DNA of 16,303 nucleotides, taken from positions 9,018-25,320 of the forward strand of contig DDIS01000169.1 in the NCBI GenBank assembly GCA_002338615.1. The letters are read 5' to 3'. The notes beneath the pieces are model-generated. The model saw only the letters and a program-made list of their open reading frames with translations, had not been told where the DNA came from and ran no database searches. Shown piece after piece: positions 6,644 through 14,617 of this stretch (the stretch's first letter is position 1; the number at the start of each line of letters is the position of its first letter). Both the position numbers and the translations under genes were made by a program. The DNA is from Proteobacteria bacterium UBA1844. GTDB taxonomy: Bacteria; Pseudomonadota; Gammaproteobacteria; Steroidobacterales; Woeseiaceae.

Positions 6644-7882
6644 ATGGCCACGCCACAAGACAAGCACAAGCGTCTTTATGATCGGGCAGATTCATTCGGC
6701 CGGATGTCGATCGCTTTACACTGGTTGATTGCGGGCCTGATTGTCCTGCAATTCATGCTCGCTAAGCTTGCTGCATATACCACGTCAAACTTGCGCGAAC
6801 TGGTGCTGCTTGCGAATCACAAGTCTGTGGGCATTACTATCCTGATGCTCGCATTGGTGCGCGTTGCCTGGCGCCTGAGTCATAAACCACCACCGTTGCC
6901 CCCATCCCTGCCAAATTGGCAGGTGGTCGCATCGCACATCAGCCATTGGTCGCTGTACGCGCTGATATTTTTCATGCCCGTCACCGGTTGGCTTATGTCG
7001 TCAGCTTCGGCCTTTTCGGTCAGCTGGTTCAACCTGTTTCAGTTGCCCGACCTGGTAGCGCCAAACCCGGAGCTGAAGGAGACTTTGGAGGACACTCATA
7101 GATTTCTGTCTTATGTGTTGCTCACGGTCGCGTCACTACACATTATTGCAGCGTTGAAACACAAAATAGTGGATAAAGACGGGATCATGGAGCGAATGAC
7201 CAACAAGACTGCTTTGGCTCTGTTTGCAGCCGTTATATTTTTTGGCGCCTGGTCGCTCGCCACAGCTGCAACGCCCGGTCAGGCGGTTACGCACGGCGAT
7301 CAACCGATCGAAGACCGGCACCCGGTGCAGGTTGCGCCAGAATCAGCACTGCCAGCCTGGAATATCGTTTACGGCTCAAGTCATATTCGCTTCACGGGTA
7401 AACAGGCCGGCGCAACTTTTCAGGGTGAGTGGACGGACTGGGACGCGGTGATCAGGTTCGCAGCGGACGATCTCGCGAACAGCCGTTTCGATGTCACGAT
7501 TCGCACGGCCGCCGTAAATACACTAAACGAAGACCGCGACGCAGCGCTTGCCGACCCCGAATGGTTCGACTCCATCAACTATCCTGTCGCAACCTATAGC
7601 GCAAGCCGGTTCAGCAAGTCGGCGAACGGCGCATGGATCGCAGAGGGCAGCCTGACGATCAAAGGTATGTCAGCGCCGGTGCCACTGGTATTTCGGGTCA
7701 CGCGAGAGGGCGAGCGTGTGGTACTGGCTGGCAGTGCCGAGTTACTGCGAATCACGCTCGGAGTCGGCACGGGTGAGTGGGAAGACACCACCTGGGTTGG
7801 CAATGAAGTGACTGTTGAGGTGCACGTCGAGGCAAACGCCAAACAGGATCGAATTCGGGATGATCCATCCGAGCGACGTTAG
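6644..7882 (+). CDS. Cytochrome b561-YceI fusion membrane protein
   Basis: This 412-residue protein has two fused parts. Residues 1-180 are a bacterial cytochrome b561: four membrane helices with candidate haem histidines His26 (A-L-H-W), His59 (N-H-K-S-V-G), His152 (T-H-R-F) and His166 (S-L-H-I-I-A-A-L-K-H). A fifth hydrophobic helix (about 189-209) leads to a YceI-fold lipocalin-like domain (about 238-398) with S-H-I-R-F, D-P-E-W-F-D, Y-P-V-A-T-Y and L-T-I-K-G motifs. In E. coli the two halves are adjacent genes, yceJ and yceI. The extra helix would place the YceI domain in the periplasm. YceI proteins bind long isoprenoids such as ubiquinone-8, so a quinone-linked redox role is plausible but unproven. 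The stop overlaps the convergent transporter gene by 4 bases. Confidence 0.88.
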   Translation: MATPQDKHKRLYDRADSFGRMSIALHWLIAGLIVLQFMLAKLAAYTTSNLRELVLLANHKSVGITILMLALVRVAWRLSHKPPPLPPSLPNWQVVASHISHWSLYALIFFMPVTGWLMSSASAFSVSWFNLFQLPDLVAPNPELKETLEDTHRFLSYVLLTVASLHIIAALKHKIVDKDGIMERMTNKTALALFAAVIFFGAWSLATAATPGQAVTHGDQPIEDRHPVQVAPESALPAWNIVYGSSHIRFTGKQAGATFQGEWTDWDAVIRFAADDLANSRFDVTIRTAAVNTLNEDRDAALADPEWFDSINYPVATYSASRFSKSANGAWIAEGSLTIKGMSAPVPLVFRVTREGERVVLAGSAELLRITLGVGTGEWEDTTWVGNEVTVEVHVEANAKQDRIRDDPSERR

Positions 7883-9216
7883 CGAACATGCAAGCGATGG
7901 GAAATGGCTGCGCTCAACGCCATCGGAATGGCAAACAGGACGAAATTCGCGGACATGTCGAAGCCGAACAGGATGGTGTAACCGGCAATTGCGGGACCGG
8001 CCACGGCACCGATGCGGCCAAGACCGATTGCCCAACCGACGCCGGTGCTGCGAATATGCGTTGGATAGGCTTTCGCCGCAACGCTGTAGAGGCCGGTGAA
8101 ACCGCCCTGCAACAGAATCCCGATCGCCAGTATCAACGGCAGCAACACATCCTTTTCAGGCGGTGCATAAGCAAACACGACCATCAGGATTGCCGAACTC
8201 ATCATTAACGCGCCGACCACGCTGGTCAGCTTCAGGCGGGTAGACAGAATGCCCATCGCATAAATACCCACCACCCCGCCCAGGTTGAACAGGAAGAACG
8301 CATCACGCCCGGTTTGCTCACTGTACCCGGCATCGACCATGAGCTTCGGAATCCAGCTCATGAGAAAATACAGGGTTGTGAATGCGAAAAAACATGCCAG
8401 CCACAACATCAGCGTCAGTCTTATATGCCGAGGCGCCAGCAATTTTGTCATCGTGGCTACCAGGCCGGACCTGTAATCAGGTTGCCCTGCATGCACTCCA
8501 GGCAAGGTCGCAAGCTGCGGTTTTTTGAGCCTGGCAAGCACCGTATTGACTTTTTGCAGCGCACCGGCCGGCCGCCGCGTGATCAGGAACTTCAATGACT
8601 CTGGAATGAACAACCATGCAACGAGACCCATACCAAGTGTCGCACTGCCGCCGGCCCAGAACATACCTCGCCAGCCGTATTCCGGGAGCAACAAGCCGGC
8701 AGCCACCGAGGTGAACATTGCACCGAGAGGATAGCCCGATGTCACCAGGGCGACTGACAGCGCACGATACTTTTCGGGGCTGTACTCGGCGGCGAGGGTT
8801 GCCTGCGATGCCAGCATCGCACCGGCCCCGATACCGCTCAAGAAGCGCAGAACTATAAATTCGGCAAGTGATGTTGCATTCGCCGTGAGAATTATGGACA
8901 CGCCAACCAGGAGTACACTGAAAATAATCATGCGTCGCCTGCCGATCAAATCGGCGACAGGTGCCACGAACATCGCACCCGCTACCATGCCCGCAAGCGC
9001 AAAACTGAAAATCCAGCCAATCTTGTCCGAACCGAGTTGCAGTTCGCCTGCAACATCCCCGGCCACGACCGCCATCGCGGTTATATCGAATCCGTCAAGC
9101 ATGTTGAAGAACATGCACAGACCCACAACCAGCAACTGCTGACCACTGATCTTGCCGTTGTCGATAATATCGGCGACCAGCCTGTCGCTGCTCTGCACCT
9201 GTTCAGCGTGAGTCAA
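7879..9216 (-). CDS. MFS aromatic acid:H+ symporter (AAHS/PcaK-type)
   Basis: This 445-residue protein has about twelve predicted membrane helices and a central loop at about 205-260. It carries the AAHS signatures D-G-F-D (41-44) in helix 1, the loop D-L-I-G-R-R-R-M between helices 2 and 3, P-E-S-L-K-F after helix 6, and late in the protein Y-P-T-H-I-R-S-T-G-V-G-W followed by G-R-I-G-A-V-A-G-P. Characterised relatives (PcaK, BenK, MhpT) import 4-hydroxybenzoate and similar aromatic acids with protons. It may feed the catabolic cluster at the left of the window, but it is not in that operon. The start is TTG at 9214-9216: AAGGAAG sits at the right distance (AGGA six bases upstream), and the first internal ATG would remove part of helix 1. 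Confidence 0.88.
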   Translation of the reverse strand: MTHAEQVQSSDRLVADIIDNGKISGQQLLVVGLCMFFNMLDGFDITAMAVVAGDVAGELQLGSDKIGWIFSFALAGMVAGAMFVAPVADLIGRRRMIIFSVLLVGVSIILTANATSLAEFIVLRFLSGIGAGAMLASQATLAAEYSPEKYRALSVALVTSGYPLGAMFTSVAAGLLLPEYGWRGMFWAGGSATLGMGLVAWLFIPESLKFLITRRPAGALQKVNTVLARLKKPQLATLPGVHAGQPDYRSGLVATMTKLLAPRHIRLTLMLWLACFFAFTTLYFLMSWIPKLMVDAGYSEQTGRDAFFLFNLGGVVGIYAMGILSTRLKLTSVVGALMMSSAILMVVFAYAPPEKDVLLPLILAIGILLQGGFTGLYSVAAKAYPTHIRSTGVGWAIGLGRIGAVAGPAIAGYTILFGFDMSANFVLFAIPMALSAAISHRLHVR

Positions 9217-9220
9217 TTGT

Positions 9221-9227
9221 CTTCCTT
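9221..9227 (-). promoter_or_regulatory. Shine-Dalgarno that sets the TTG start of the transporter
   Basis: The minus strand reads AAGGAAG, then ACAA, then TTG. The AGGA core is six bases from the TTG, an ideal spacing, and no ATG or GTG is available nearby. This supports the TTG start. Confidence 0.7.
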
Positions 9228-9471
9228 TTGCGCCCGGGCCCGTTGATTGCGTGCGAGCGCAGCATCATACGCGAGCGGCAGGTCGAGGACGATGCCATGG
9301 TCACTTTGGCGTCGGAGCCAGCAGCGGCTCGCATCAGCGTTTCGCAAGCGTGAGCCGGGTTTGTTAACATGTCGCCTCACCCACCTTTTCACCCCGCGCC
9401 ATTCGCGCCTTACTGGCAAACCAGGTCTCTGCCAGCCGCTGCGATTTTGGTCAATTCACGGGAGCTACACG

Positions 9472-9921
9472 ATGCAGCAGGCAAAAAATGGCGACACCGT
9501 TCGCATTCACTACACTGGCAAACTCGACGACGGCACCAGTTTCGACAGCTCGGCAGGGCGCGAGCCGCTCGAATTCGCACTCGGCAGCGGGCAGGTTATC
9601 CCGGGCTTCGACAACGCCGTCGACGGCATGAAGGTAGGCGACAGCAAAACGGTCACGATTCCCCCTGACGAAGCCTATGGGCCCAAGCACGAGCAGTTGG
9701 TCCAGGAAGTACCGAAGTCTGCACTGCCGCCCGAGCTGGAACCCGAAGTCGGCATGCAATTGCAAAGCAAGGCCCCCGACGGTCAGACCATGCAGCTTAT
9801 GGTTACCAACGTGGCCGATAACACAATTACCGTCGATGGTAACCACCCGCTCGCGGGCCAGGACCTGACTTTCGAAATTGAGCTCGTGGAAATCGCAGGC
9901 GGCTCGCGGATTATTGTTTGA
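9472..9921 (+). CDS. FKBP-type peptidyl-prolyl cis-trans isomerase, SlyD-like
   Basis: This 149-residue protein has an FKBP domain split by an insert-in-flap (IF) chaperone domain, the SlyD layout. FKBP part 1 is about 1-70: V-R-I-H-Y-T-G at 10-16, S-F-D-S-S, and G-Q-V-I-P-G-F-D at 40-47. The IF domain is about 71-122. Part 2 ends with N-H-P-L-A-G-Q-D-L-T-F. It catalyses proline isomerisation and assists folding, probably in the cytoplasm since no signal peptide is present. It lacks the His/Cys-rich metal-binding tail of E. coli SlyD. The ATG at 9472 has GGGAG 7 bases upstream and begins with the family's usual M-Q-Q-A-K-x-G-D. An open frame extends upstream to 9247 but has no family similarity. 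Confidence 0.92.
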   Translation: MQQAKNGDTVRIHYTGKLDDGTSFDSSAGREPLEFALGSGQVIPGFDNAVDGMKVGDSKTVTIPPDEAYGPKHEQLVQEVPKSALPPELEPEVGMQLQSKAPDGQTMQLMVTNVADNTITVDGNHPLAGQDLTFEIELVEIAGGSRIIV

Positions 9922-9944
9922 CCGGCAGCGGCATCGGTGTCAAA
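9917..9944 (+). terminator. Possible hairpin at the FKBP gene end
   Basis: TTTG-ACCG (9917-9924) can pair with CGGT (9935-9938) and CAAA (9941-9944), leaving a two-base bulge and a 10-base loop. It covers the stop codon of the FKBP gene and sits between two convergent genes. No T-run follows on either strand, so it is not a classic intrinsic terminator. Confidence 0.3.
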
Positions 9945-9960
9945 TGGTCGAAAATAGCCG

Positions 9961-11997
9961 TCACTTGGGCGGGTATTTTGCAAACCAGGCCAGTATGTGA
10001 TCAATTTTCGCGATCAGCTGGCTTGGACGACCTGCTATATTGTGCGGCGCATCGGGCATTTCGACGAGCGCCGTATCGATTCCACGAATTTTCAGTGCGC
10101 TGTACAATTGCTTTGACTCCGAGATTGGGGTCCGCATATCAGCGGTGCCCACCATGACCAGTGTCGGGGTCTCAATGTTGCCAACCAGGGACACGGGCGA
10201 AAACTTCATGTAGGCCTCGATGTTTTCCCAGGGCTGACCGGGGATTCGGTAATTCGCATACTGGTAATAATTGTCAGCCGTCAATGTCTTGCTGATCCAG
10301 TTCATCACCGGCTTGACAACGGCAGCGGCACGAAAGCGCGTGTTCTTGCCAATGATCCATGCCGTCATGATGCCGCCGGCACTGCCCCCTGTTACGTACA
10401 GGCGGTCCTCATGCGCGATGCCTTTCTTGATTAACTCGTCAACACCATCCATTACATCCTGGTAGTCGTCACCCGGGTAGTGGTTGAAAAGGAGGTTACC
10501 GAACTCTTCGCCATAGCCCGTGCTGCCGCGCGGGTTCGGGTAAAACACGATGTAGCCGGCAGCCGCATACAACTGTATTTCCGGCGAAAATCGCGGGCCA
10601 TAGTTGGAAATCGGACCACCGTGATTTTCCACCAGCAAGGGATACTCCTCGCCCTTTTGGTAATGCGGCGGGGTCACAACCCAACCCTGGATATCGCGAC
10701 CGTCTACCGATGACTTGTACCAGATCTCCTCTACCCTGCCGAAGTCGTGCCACTTTTCGAGTGCGGCGCTGAACTCTGTTACGACCTTCGCGTCGCCGTC
10801 ACGAGCCTTGACGATCGCGAGTTCGGCAGGACGATACGGTGTGACATGCGTGTAGGCAATTGTGCCGTTTCTTGCCACTGAAAAAGATCCACCGCCGTAC
10901 GGACGGCCGATAGTCGTTCCCCCAAGGGCACCGGCGATATCGCGCATGCGTCCCTGCAAACTTGTATACGCAATTTTCGTATCGCCATGATCGTCATACC
11001 TGAAGTACAGGCCATCACTGCCTCGACTCCAGGCCAAGCCTGCAATATTGCGGTCCAGCTCGAGCGGAATCTGTCGTTTGCCCGTGCCGTCAGCGTTCAT
11101 GACATGCAATTTCGCAATCTGGTAGGTCTGCACCTTGTCTTCGTAACTCAAATAGGCAATCAACGTGCCGTCCGGCGAGACGATCGGCTCATCGTCCGGT
11201 CCATTGCGGTCCGTCAGTGCGCGATAGGTACCGGTTTCGAGTGCGACGCTGTAAATCTCCGAATTGCCGAAGTTGCGTTCCCAGTCGTCGTTACGATTGC
11301 CGGAAAAGAGCAATTCGCTGCCATCGGCTGACCATGTGACCGGGCCCGAATGCTGAAACTCGCCACTCGTAACCTGGCGCGGCGTGCCGCCAAGTCTCGA
11401 CAGCACGAAATACTGCTTGTATCCGGGTTCAATGTAGCCGGAACCATCGCTCTCGTATTTGAGCCGCGTCGTAATCCTCGGCGGCTCAGCCCATTCGGCG
11501 TCTTTGGGCTTTTTCGGCGCGGTCACCAGCACCACCGGGTCTTCTGGCACCAGCATTGAAAATGCCAACGTCGCGCCATCGGGTGACCAGCTGAGATCGC
11601 CAGGCGAGCGCTCAAGTTGTGTCAGCCGCTGGGTCTTGCCCGTTGCAAGCGAGTAAAGATAGATTTCGGAGCCATGCCCGGACTGGCTCGTAAAAGCGAT
11701 GCTTTTGCCATCGGGTGACCAGGCGGGATCTGATTCATCGACGTCACGACCAGTCAGTGGCTGGTTCGATGTGCCGTCAATGTTGACCAGCCAAAGCCTT
11801 GACCAGGTGCCATCAGTCATGATGTCCATGCCATTGCGCAGGTACACAACAGCATCTCCGTGCGGCGACAGAGCCGGCTCGGAGACCCATTCCAGCTCGA
11901 ACACATCCATGCGTTCGAATATCTTTGCCGTTTGGGCAGCGGCAGGGAAGCTAAGCAGCACCCCGACAAGCACGAGTACCGTGCGGCTTATTATCAT
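9961..11997 (-). CDS. Secreted S9-family (prolyl oligopeptidase-type) serine peptidase
   Basis: This 678-residue protein has a signal peptide (about 1-21, ending P-A-A-A), a beta-propeller of TolB/PD40-like blades and a C-terminal alpha/beta-hydrolase domain (about 430-678). Blade motifs include W-S-P-D-G at 93-97 and 137-141, W-S-A-D-G at 222-226 and V-S-P-D-G at 273-277. The catalytic triad is visible: Ser539 in G-G-S-A-G-G, Asp620 in G-T-A-D-M-R-T-P, and His652 in D-A-P-H. The layout fits acylaminoacyl-peptidase or dipeptidyl-peptidase relatives that cleave short peptides in the periplasm. The start at 11997 is chosen over an upstream TTG/ATG option because the signal peptide begins there and GGGGA lies upstream. 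It follows the YeiH-type gene by 25 bases on the same strand, so co-transcription is likely. Exact specificity is unknown. Confidence 0.9.
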   Translation of the reverse strand: MIISRTVLVLVGVLLSFPAAAQTAKIFERMDVFELEWVSEPALSPHGDAVVYLRNGMDIMTDGTWSRLWLVNIDGTSNQPLTGRDVDESDPAWSPDGKSIAFTSQSGHGSEIYLYSLATGKTQRLTQLERSPGDLSWSPDGATLAFSMLVPEDPVVLVTAPKKPKDAEWAEPPRITTRLKYESDGSGYIEPGYKQYFVLSRLGGTPRQVTSGEFQHSGPVTWSADGSELLFSGNRNDDWERNFGNSEIYSVALETGTYRALTDRNGPDDEPIVSPDGTLIAYLSYEDKVQTYQIAKLHVMNADGTGKRQIPLELDRNIAGLAWSRGSDGLYFRYDDHGDTKIAYTSLQGRMRDIAGALGGTTIGRPYGGGSFSVARNGTIAYTHVTPYRPAELAIVKARDGDAKVVTEFSAALEKWHDFGRVEEIWYKSSVDGRDIQGWVVTPPHYQKGEEYPLLVENHGGPISNYGPRFSPEIQLYAAAGYIVFYPNPRGSTGYGEEFGNLLFNHYPGDDYQDVMDGVDELIKKGIAHEDRLYVTGGSAGGIMTAWIIGKNTRFRAAAVVKPVMNWISKTLTADNYYQYANYRIPGQPWENIEAYMKFSPVSLVGNIETPTLVMVGTADMRTPISESKQLYSALKIRGIDTALVEMPDAPHNIAGRPSQLIAKIDHILAWFAKYPPK

Positions 11998-12022
11998 CTG
12001 CAAATCCCCGGAATAATTTCGA

Positions 12023-13129
12023 TTACACAAGTGCGTTCAACAATGTCTCCCCGAACAGGATGATCAGCGTGAAACTCGCACCTCCTACCAGCAGCGCGGC
12101 CAACAAGCCCAGCACGAATGGGCGCATACCGATCCCGATAATAACCGCGAATACCGTGGTCAAACCAACTGCCGACATTGCCACGAGCAGGCAATATTCC
12201 GCCGCATGCTGAATGTATCCAACAATTCGATGCCAGTCCGACGGATCCAGCACACCAAACGGCGTATCGGACATGTCGCCCACCGAACGCAGTGTTGCCA
12301 TCAACGCAAAACCGATAATAAACCACGGAAAAATCGCCAGCCAGTTGATACGGCCGCTTTCATTTGCACCGCGCTCCGAGCCGTACAAAACGCCGATGAG
12401 CGGAATGACCGCGATCATGCACAGGTTGCGTACCAGTTTGGTTACTGTCGCTATATCCAGCGCGACCGGAGCGTTGTATTGAGCTTCATACATCATGCCC
12501 GCACCCGCCACCTGCGACGTATCATGGATCGAAGTGCCGAGAAACAGTCCGGCCAGCTCAGGTTGCGTGGTGAAGAAGGTATGTGCGAGTAGTGGGTAGA
12601 AAAACATGGCAATAATGCCGAACACGGCCACGCAGGCTACCGCGTAACTGACCTCCGCCTCGTGCGCCTTGATCAGCGGCGCCGCCGCAACGATGGCCGT
12701 ACAACCGCAGATACTGGTGCCTATCGCGATAAGGCCTGCTAGTTGCCGTGACAGGCCGAGAGTCTTGCCGAGGATTCCAACGGCGATCAATCCGACCGCA
12801 ATCGCACACACAACAAATGGCAATGCGAGTAACGCAAATTGACCGGCGCCGGTAAGGCTCAGACGGATGCCGAGCAGAATAATGCCGAGCCTGAGTATAT
12901 TCGTGGCGCAAAAACTGAGACCGGTTTGCCAGCTTTGCGGCACCGGCAGCGTATTGCGAATGAGCATACCGATGATAATAGCCACCATGATGGCGCTGAT
13001 CGGGCTGCTTTCGAAACTCAGTACGTCAACGCCAAGCCACTCTGCCCCATAATTCGCAACGATCGATACAAGTACCGCCAGACCGATACCTGCCCACCAG
13101 CCAGGTAGCTTCAGATCAACTCTTTGCAA
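12023..13129 (-). CDS. YeiH-family putative sulfate/sulfonate exporter (UPF0324)
   Basis: This 368-residue protein is almost entirely hydrophobic, with about ten or eleven membrane helices. Family marks include I-I-I-G-M-L-I-R-N-T (52-61), L-R-L-G-I-I-L-L-G-I-R-L-S (79-91), G-T-S-I-C-G-C-T-A-I (136-145), and the conserved H-D-T-S-Q-V-A-G-A-G segment near 200. The family (YeiH, PSE) is annotated as putative sulfate exporters; relatives occur with taurine or sulfolactate degradation genes. None of those genes is nearby, so the substrate is open. The start is TTG at 13127-13129 with a poor Shine-Dalgarno. No ATG lies between it and the upstream in-frame stop, and the first internal ATG would delete helix 1. 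First gene of a likely operon with the S9 peptidase. Confidence 0.85.
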   Translation of the reverse strand: MQRVDLKLPGWWAGIGLAVLVSIVANYGAEWLGVDVLSFESSPISAIMVAIIIGMLIRNTLPVPQSWQTGLSFCATNILRLGIILLGIRLSLTGAGQFALLALPFVVCAIAVGLIAVGILGKTLGLSRQLAGLIAIGTSICGCTAIVAAAPLIKAHEAEVSYAVACVAVFGIIAMFFYPLLAHTFFTTQPELAGLFLGTSIHDTSQVAGAGMMYEAQYNAPVALDIATVTKLVRNLCMIAVIPLIGVLYGSERGANESGRINWLAIFPWFIIGFALMATLRSVGDMSDTPFGVLDPSDWHRIVGYIQHAAEYCLLVAMSAVGLTTVFAVIIGIGMRPFVLGLLAALLVGGASFTLIILFGETLLNALV

Positions 13130-13263
13130 GACTTGGATTCGCAGTGCTAAAGCAACGAAAGATGGCCGTAAGCTACCTTATTTTGTCATCGGATGCTGCC
13201 AAAAATGTGTCACAGCGGAGCAATTCGGCTACAGTGCGACGATCCATCACACTGGAGAAGCTG

Positions 13264-14547
13264 ATGTCTGGTCGTTTTTATGTCGGTGCCGTTTTGCTCT
13301 TTGCCGCGAACCTGGCTTTTGCCGATATTACACTGATATACGCAGGCGACTTGCTCGCCATTCCGGGCCAACGGCCACTTGGGAATCAAACAATTATTAT
13401 CGAGAACGATCGCATCAAGTCGGTTCAGAAAGGCTTCGTCGAGGCCGGCCGGTTTGGCGACAACGTAAAGGTCATCAACCTGCGCGACAAATTTGTATTG
13501 CCGGGCCTGATGGACATGCATGTGCACCTGCAGTTTGAGCTGGGGCCCGACAACGATCGCGACACGCTGAAAATGTCAAGTCAGCTGATGGAAATGCGCA
13601 GTATTCACTATGCGATGACGACCTTGCTGGCCGGTTTCACGACACTGCGGGACGTCGGTTCGTCGGCGCAGGAGATGTATGCACTGCGTGATGCCATCGG
13701 GAACGGGTGGATTGACGGACCGCGTATTATCGCCGCCGGGATGGTCGGAATCACCGGCGGGCACGCGGACATCAGCGGCGTAAGGCCCGAACTCATGGAC
13801 CTTTGGACCGATGAGAACGTATGCGACGGCCCCTATGATTGCCGCCGTGCAACCCGCAACGCTATCAAGTACGGCGCCGACCTGGTCAAGATCACGTCGA
13901 CGGGTGGCGTAATGACTGACCGGGCAACCGGTACCGGCCAGCAGATGGAAATGGACGAATTACGCGAGGTAGTACAGGCCGCGCATCGCATGGGCCGCAA
14001 GGTGGCATCGCATGCACACCAGGAAGCAGGCATTATCGCAGCGCTTGAAGCCGGCGTGGACAGTATCGAGCACGGTTCGTACACAGGACCTGAAGCCATC
14101 GCGCTGTTTCGCCAAACCGGTGCTTACCTCGTGCCAACCCTGCTGGCGGGTAAGACAGTGGCAACGCTTGCACTCGAAGTCGATTACATGAGTGACGCGA
14201 TAAAGGAAAAAGCCATGCGCGTCGGCAATGACATGACCGGCAATTTCGCAAAAGCGTACCAGGCCGGCGTCAATATCGCGTACGGCACCGACAGTGGCGT
14301 ATCCCCGCACGGCACGAACGCCGAGGAAGCCGTGTTGATGGTTGCGGCAGGTATGTCTCCAATGGAGGTTCTCGTGGCCGCAACCATCAATGCGGCCGAT
14401 CTTATTGACATGAGTGACTCCATCGGCACGATCGAAGCGGGCAAGTTTGCAGATATAATTGCTGTAGACCGATCGCCGCTTACAAACATTGAAGAATTGC
14501 TCGATGTCGATTTCGTCATGAAAGGTGGCAAGGTTTTTAAGGACTAG
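13264..14547 (+). CDS. Secreted metal-dependent amidohydrolase (imidazolonepropionase/prolidase-like)
   Basis: This 427-residue protein has a signal peptide (1-20, ending L-A-F-A) and an amidohydrolase-superfamily TIM barrel with flanking beta-sandwich. Metal ligands are visible in order: His86 and His88 (M-D-M-H-V-H), Lys209 (L-V-K-I-T, normally carboxylated), His250 (A-S-H-A-H), His270 (I-E-H-G) and Asp343 (G-T-D-S-G). This pattern fits binuclear-zinc members that include Xaa-Arg/Lys or Xaa-Pro dipeptidases and similar exported hydrolases. The likely job is cleaving peptide or acyl-amino-acid bonds in the periplasm. The start at 13264 has GGAG six bases upstream and begins the signal peptide; the open frame back to 13144 adds 40 residues that would hide it. 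It diverges from the YeiH-type gene across 134 bases in which I see no convincing promoter. Confidence 0.88.
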   Translation: MSGRFYVGAVLLFAANLAFADITLIYAGDLLAIPGQRPLGNQTIIIENDRIKSVQKGFVEAGRFGDNVKVINLRDKFVLPGLMDMHVHLQFELGPDNDRDTLKMSSQLMEMRSIHYAMTTLLAGFTTLRDVGSSAQEMYALRDAIGNGWIDGPRIIAAGMVGITGGHADISGVRPELMDLWTDENVCDGPYDCRRATRNAIKYGADLVKITSTGGVMTDRATGTGQQMEMDELREVVQAAHRMGRKVASHAHQEAGIIAALEAGVDSIEHGSYTGPEAIALFRQTGAYLVPTLLAGKTVATLALEVDYMSDAIKEKAMRVGNDMTGNFAKAYQAGVNIAYGTDSGVSPHGTNAEEAVLMVAAGMSPMEVLVAATINAADLIDMSDSIGTIEAGKFADIIAVDRSPLTNIEELLDVDFVMKGGKVFKD

Positions 14548-14573
14548 CAGCTTGAGTCCCACAGGCTGCTAGT
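14543..14573 (+). terminator. Hairpin overlapping the amidohydrolase stop codon
   Basis: ACTAGCAGC (14543-14551) and GCTGCTAGT (14565-14573) are perfect inverted repeats. The stem can extend inward by T-G, T-A and G-C pairs to 12 pairs with a 7-base loop. The TAG stop lies inside the left arm. What follows is ATTACCG, not a T-run, so it may be a weak terminator, an mRNA-end stabiliser or an attenuator before the yceI-type gene. Confidence 0.5.
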
Positions 14574-14617
14574 ATTACCGTCAATCCACCAGCTACTTGA
14601 GGTTTCAGGAGTTCACC

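Noticed and set aside
9362..9369. TGTTAACA palindrome upstream of the FKBP gene as a second copy of the HpaR-type operator
   Set aside because: It shares only the GTTAAC core in a different arrangement, has no promoter boxes around it, and eight-base palindromes are common by chance.
9213..9419. A 68-codon minus-strand frame upstream of the symporter gene
   Set aside because: It is Arg-rich with no recognisable domain, overlaps the symporter start and has no supporting ribosome site. I see nothing else convincing in 9217-9471.
9247..9471. An open frame that would extend the FKBP protein by 75 residues
   Set aside because: The extension has no signal peptide or family similarity. A good GGGAG sits 7 bases before the ATG at 9472, where the conserved FKBP sequence begins.
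13144..13263. A 40-residue N-terminal extension of the amidohydrolase
   Set aside because: It would place a polar segment before a clean signal peptide. The ATG at 13264 has GGAG at the proper distance.
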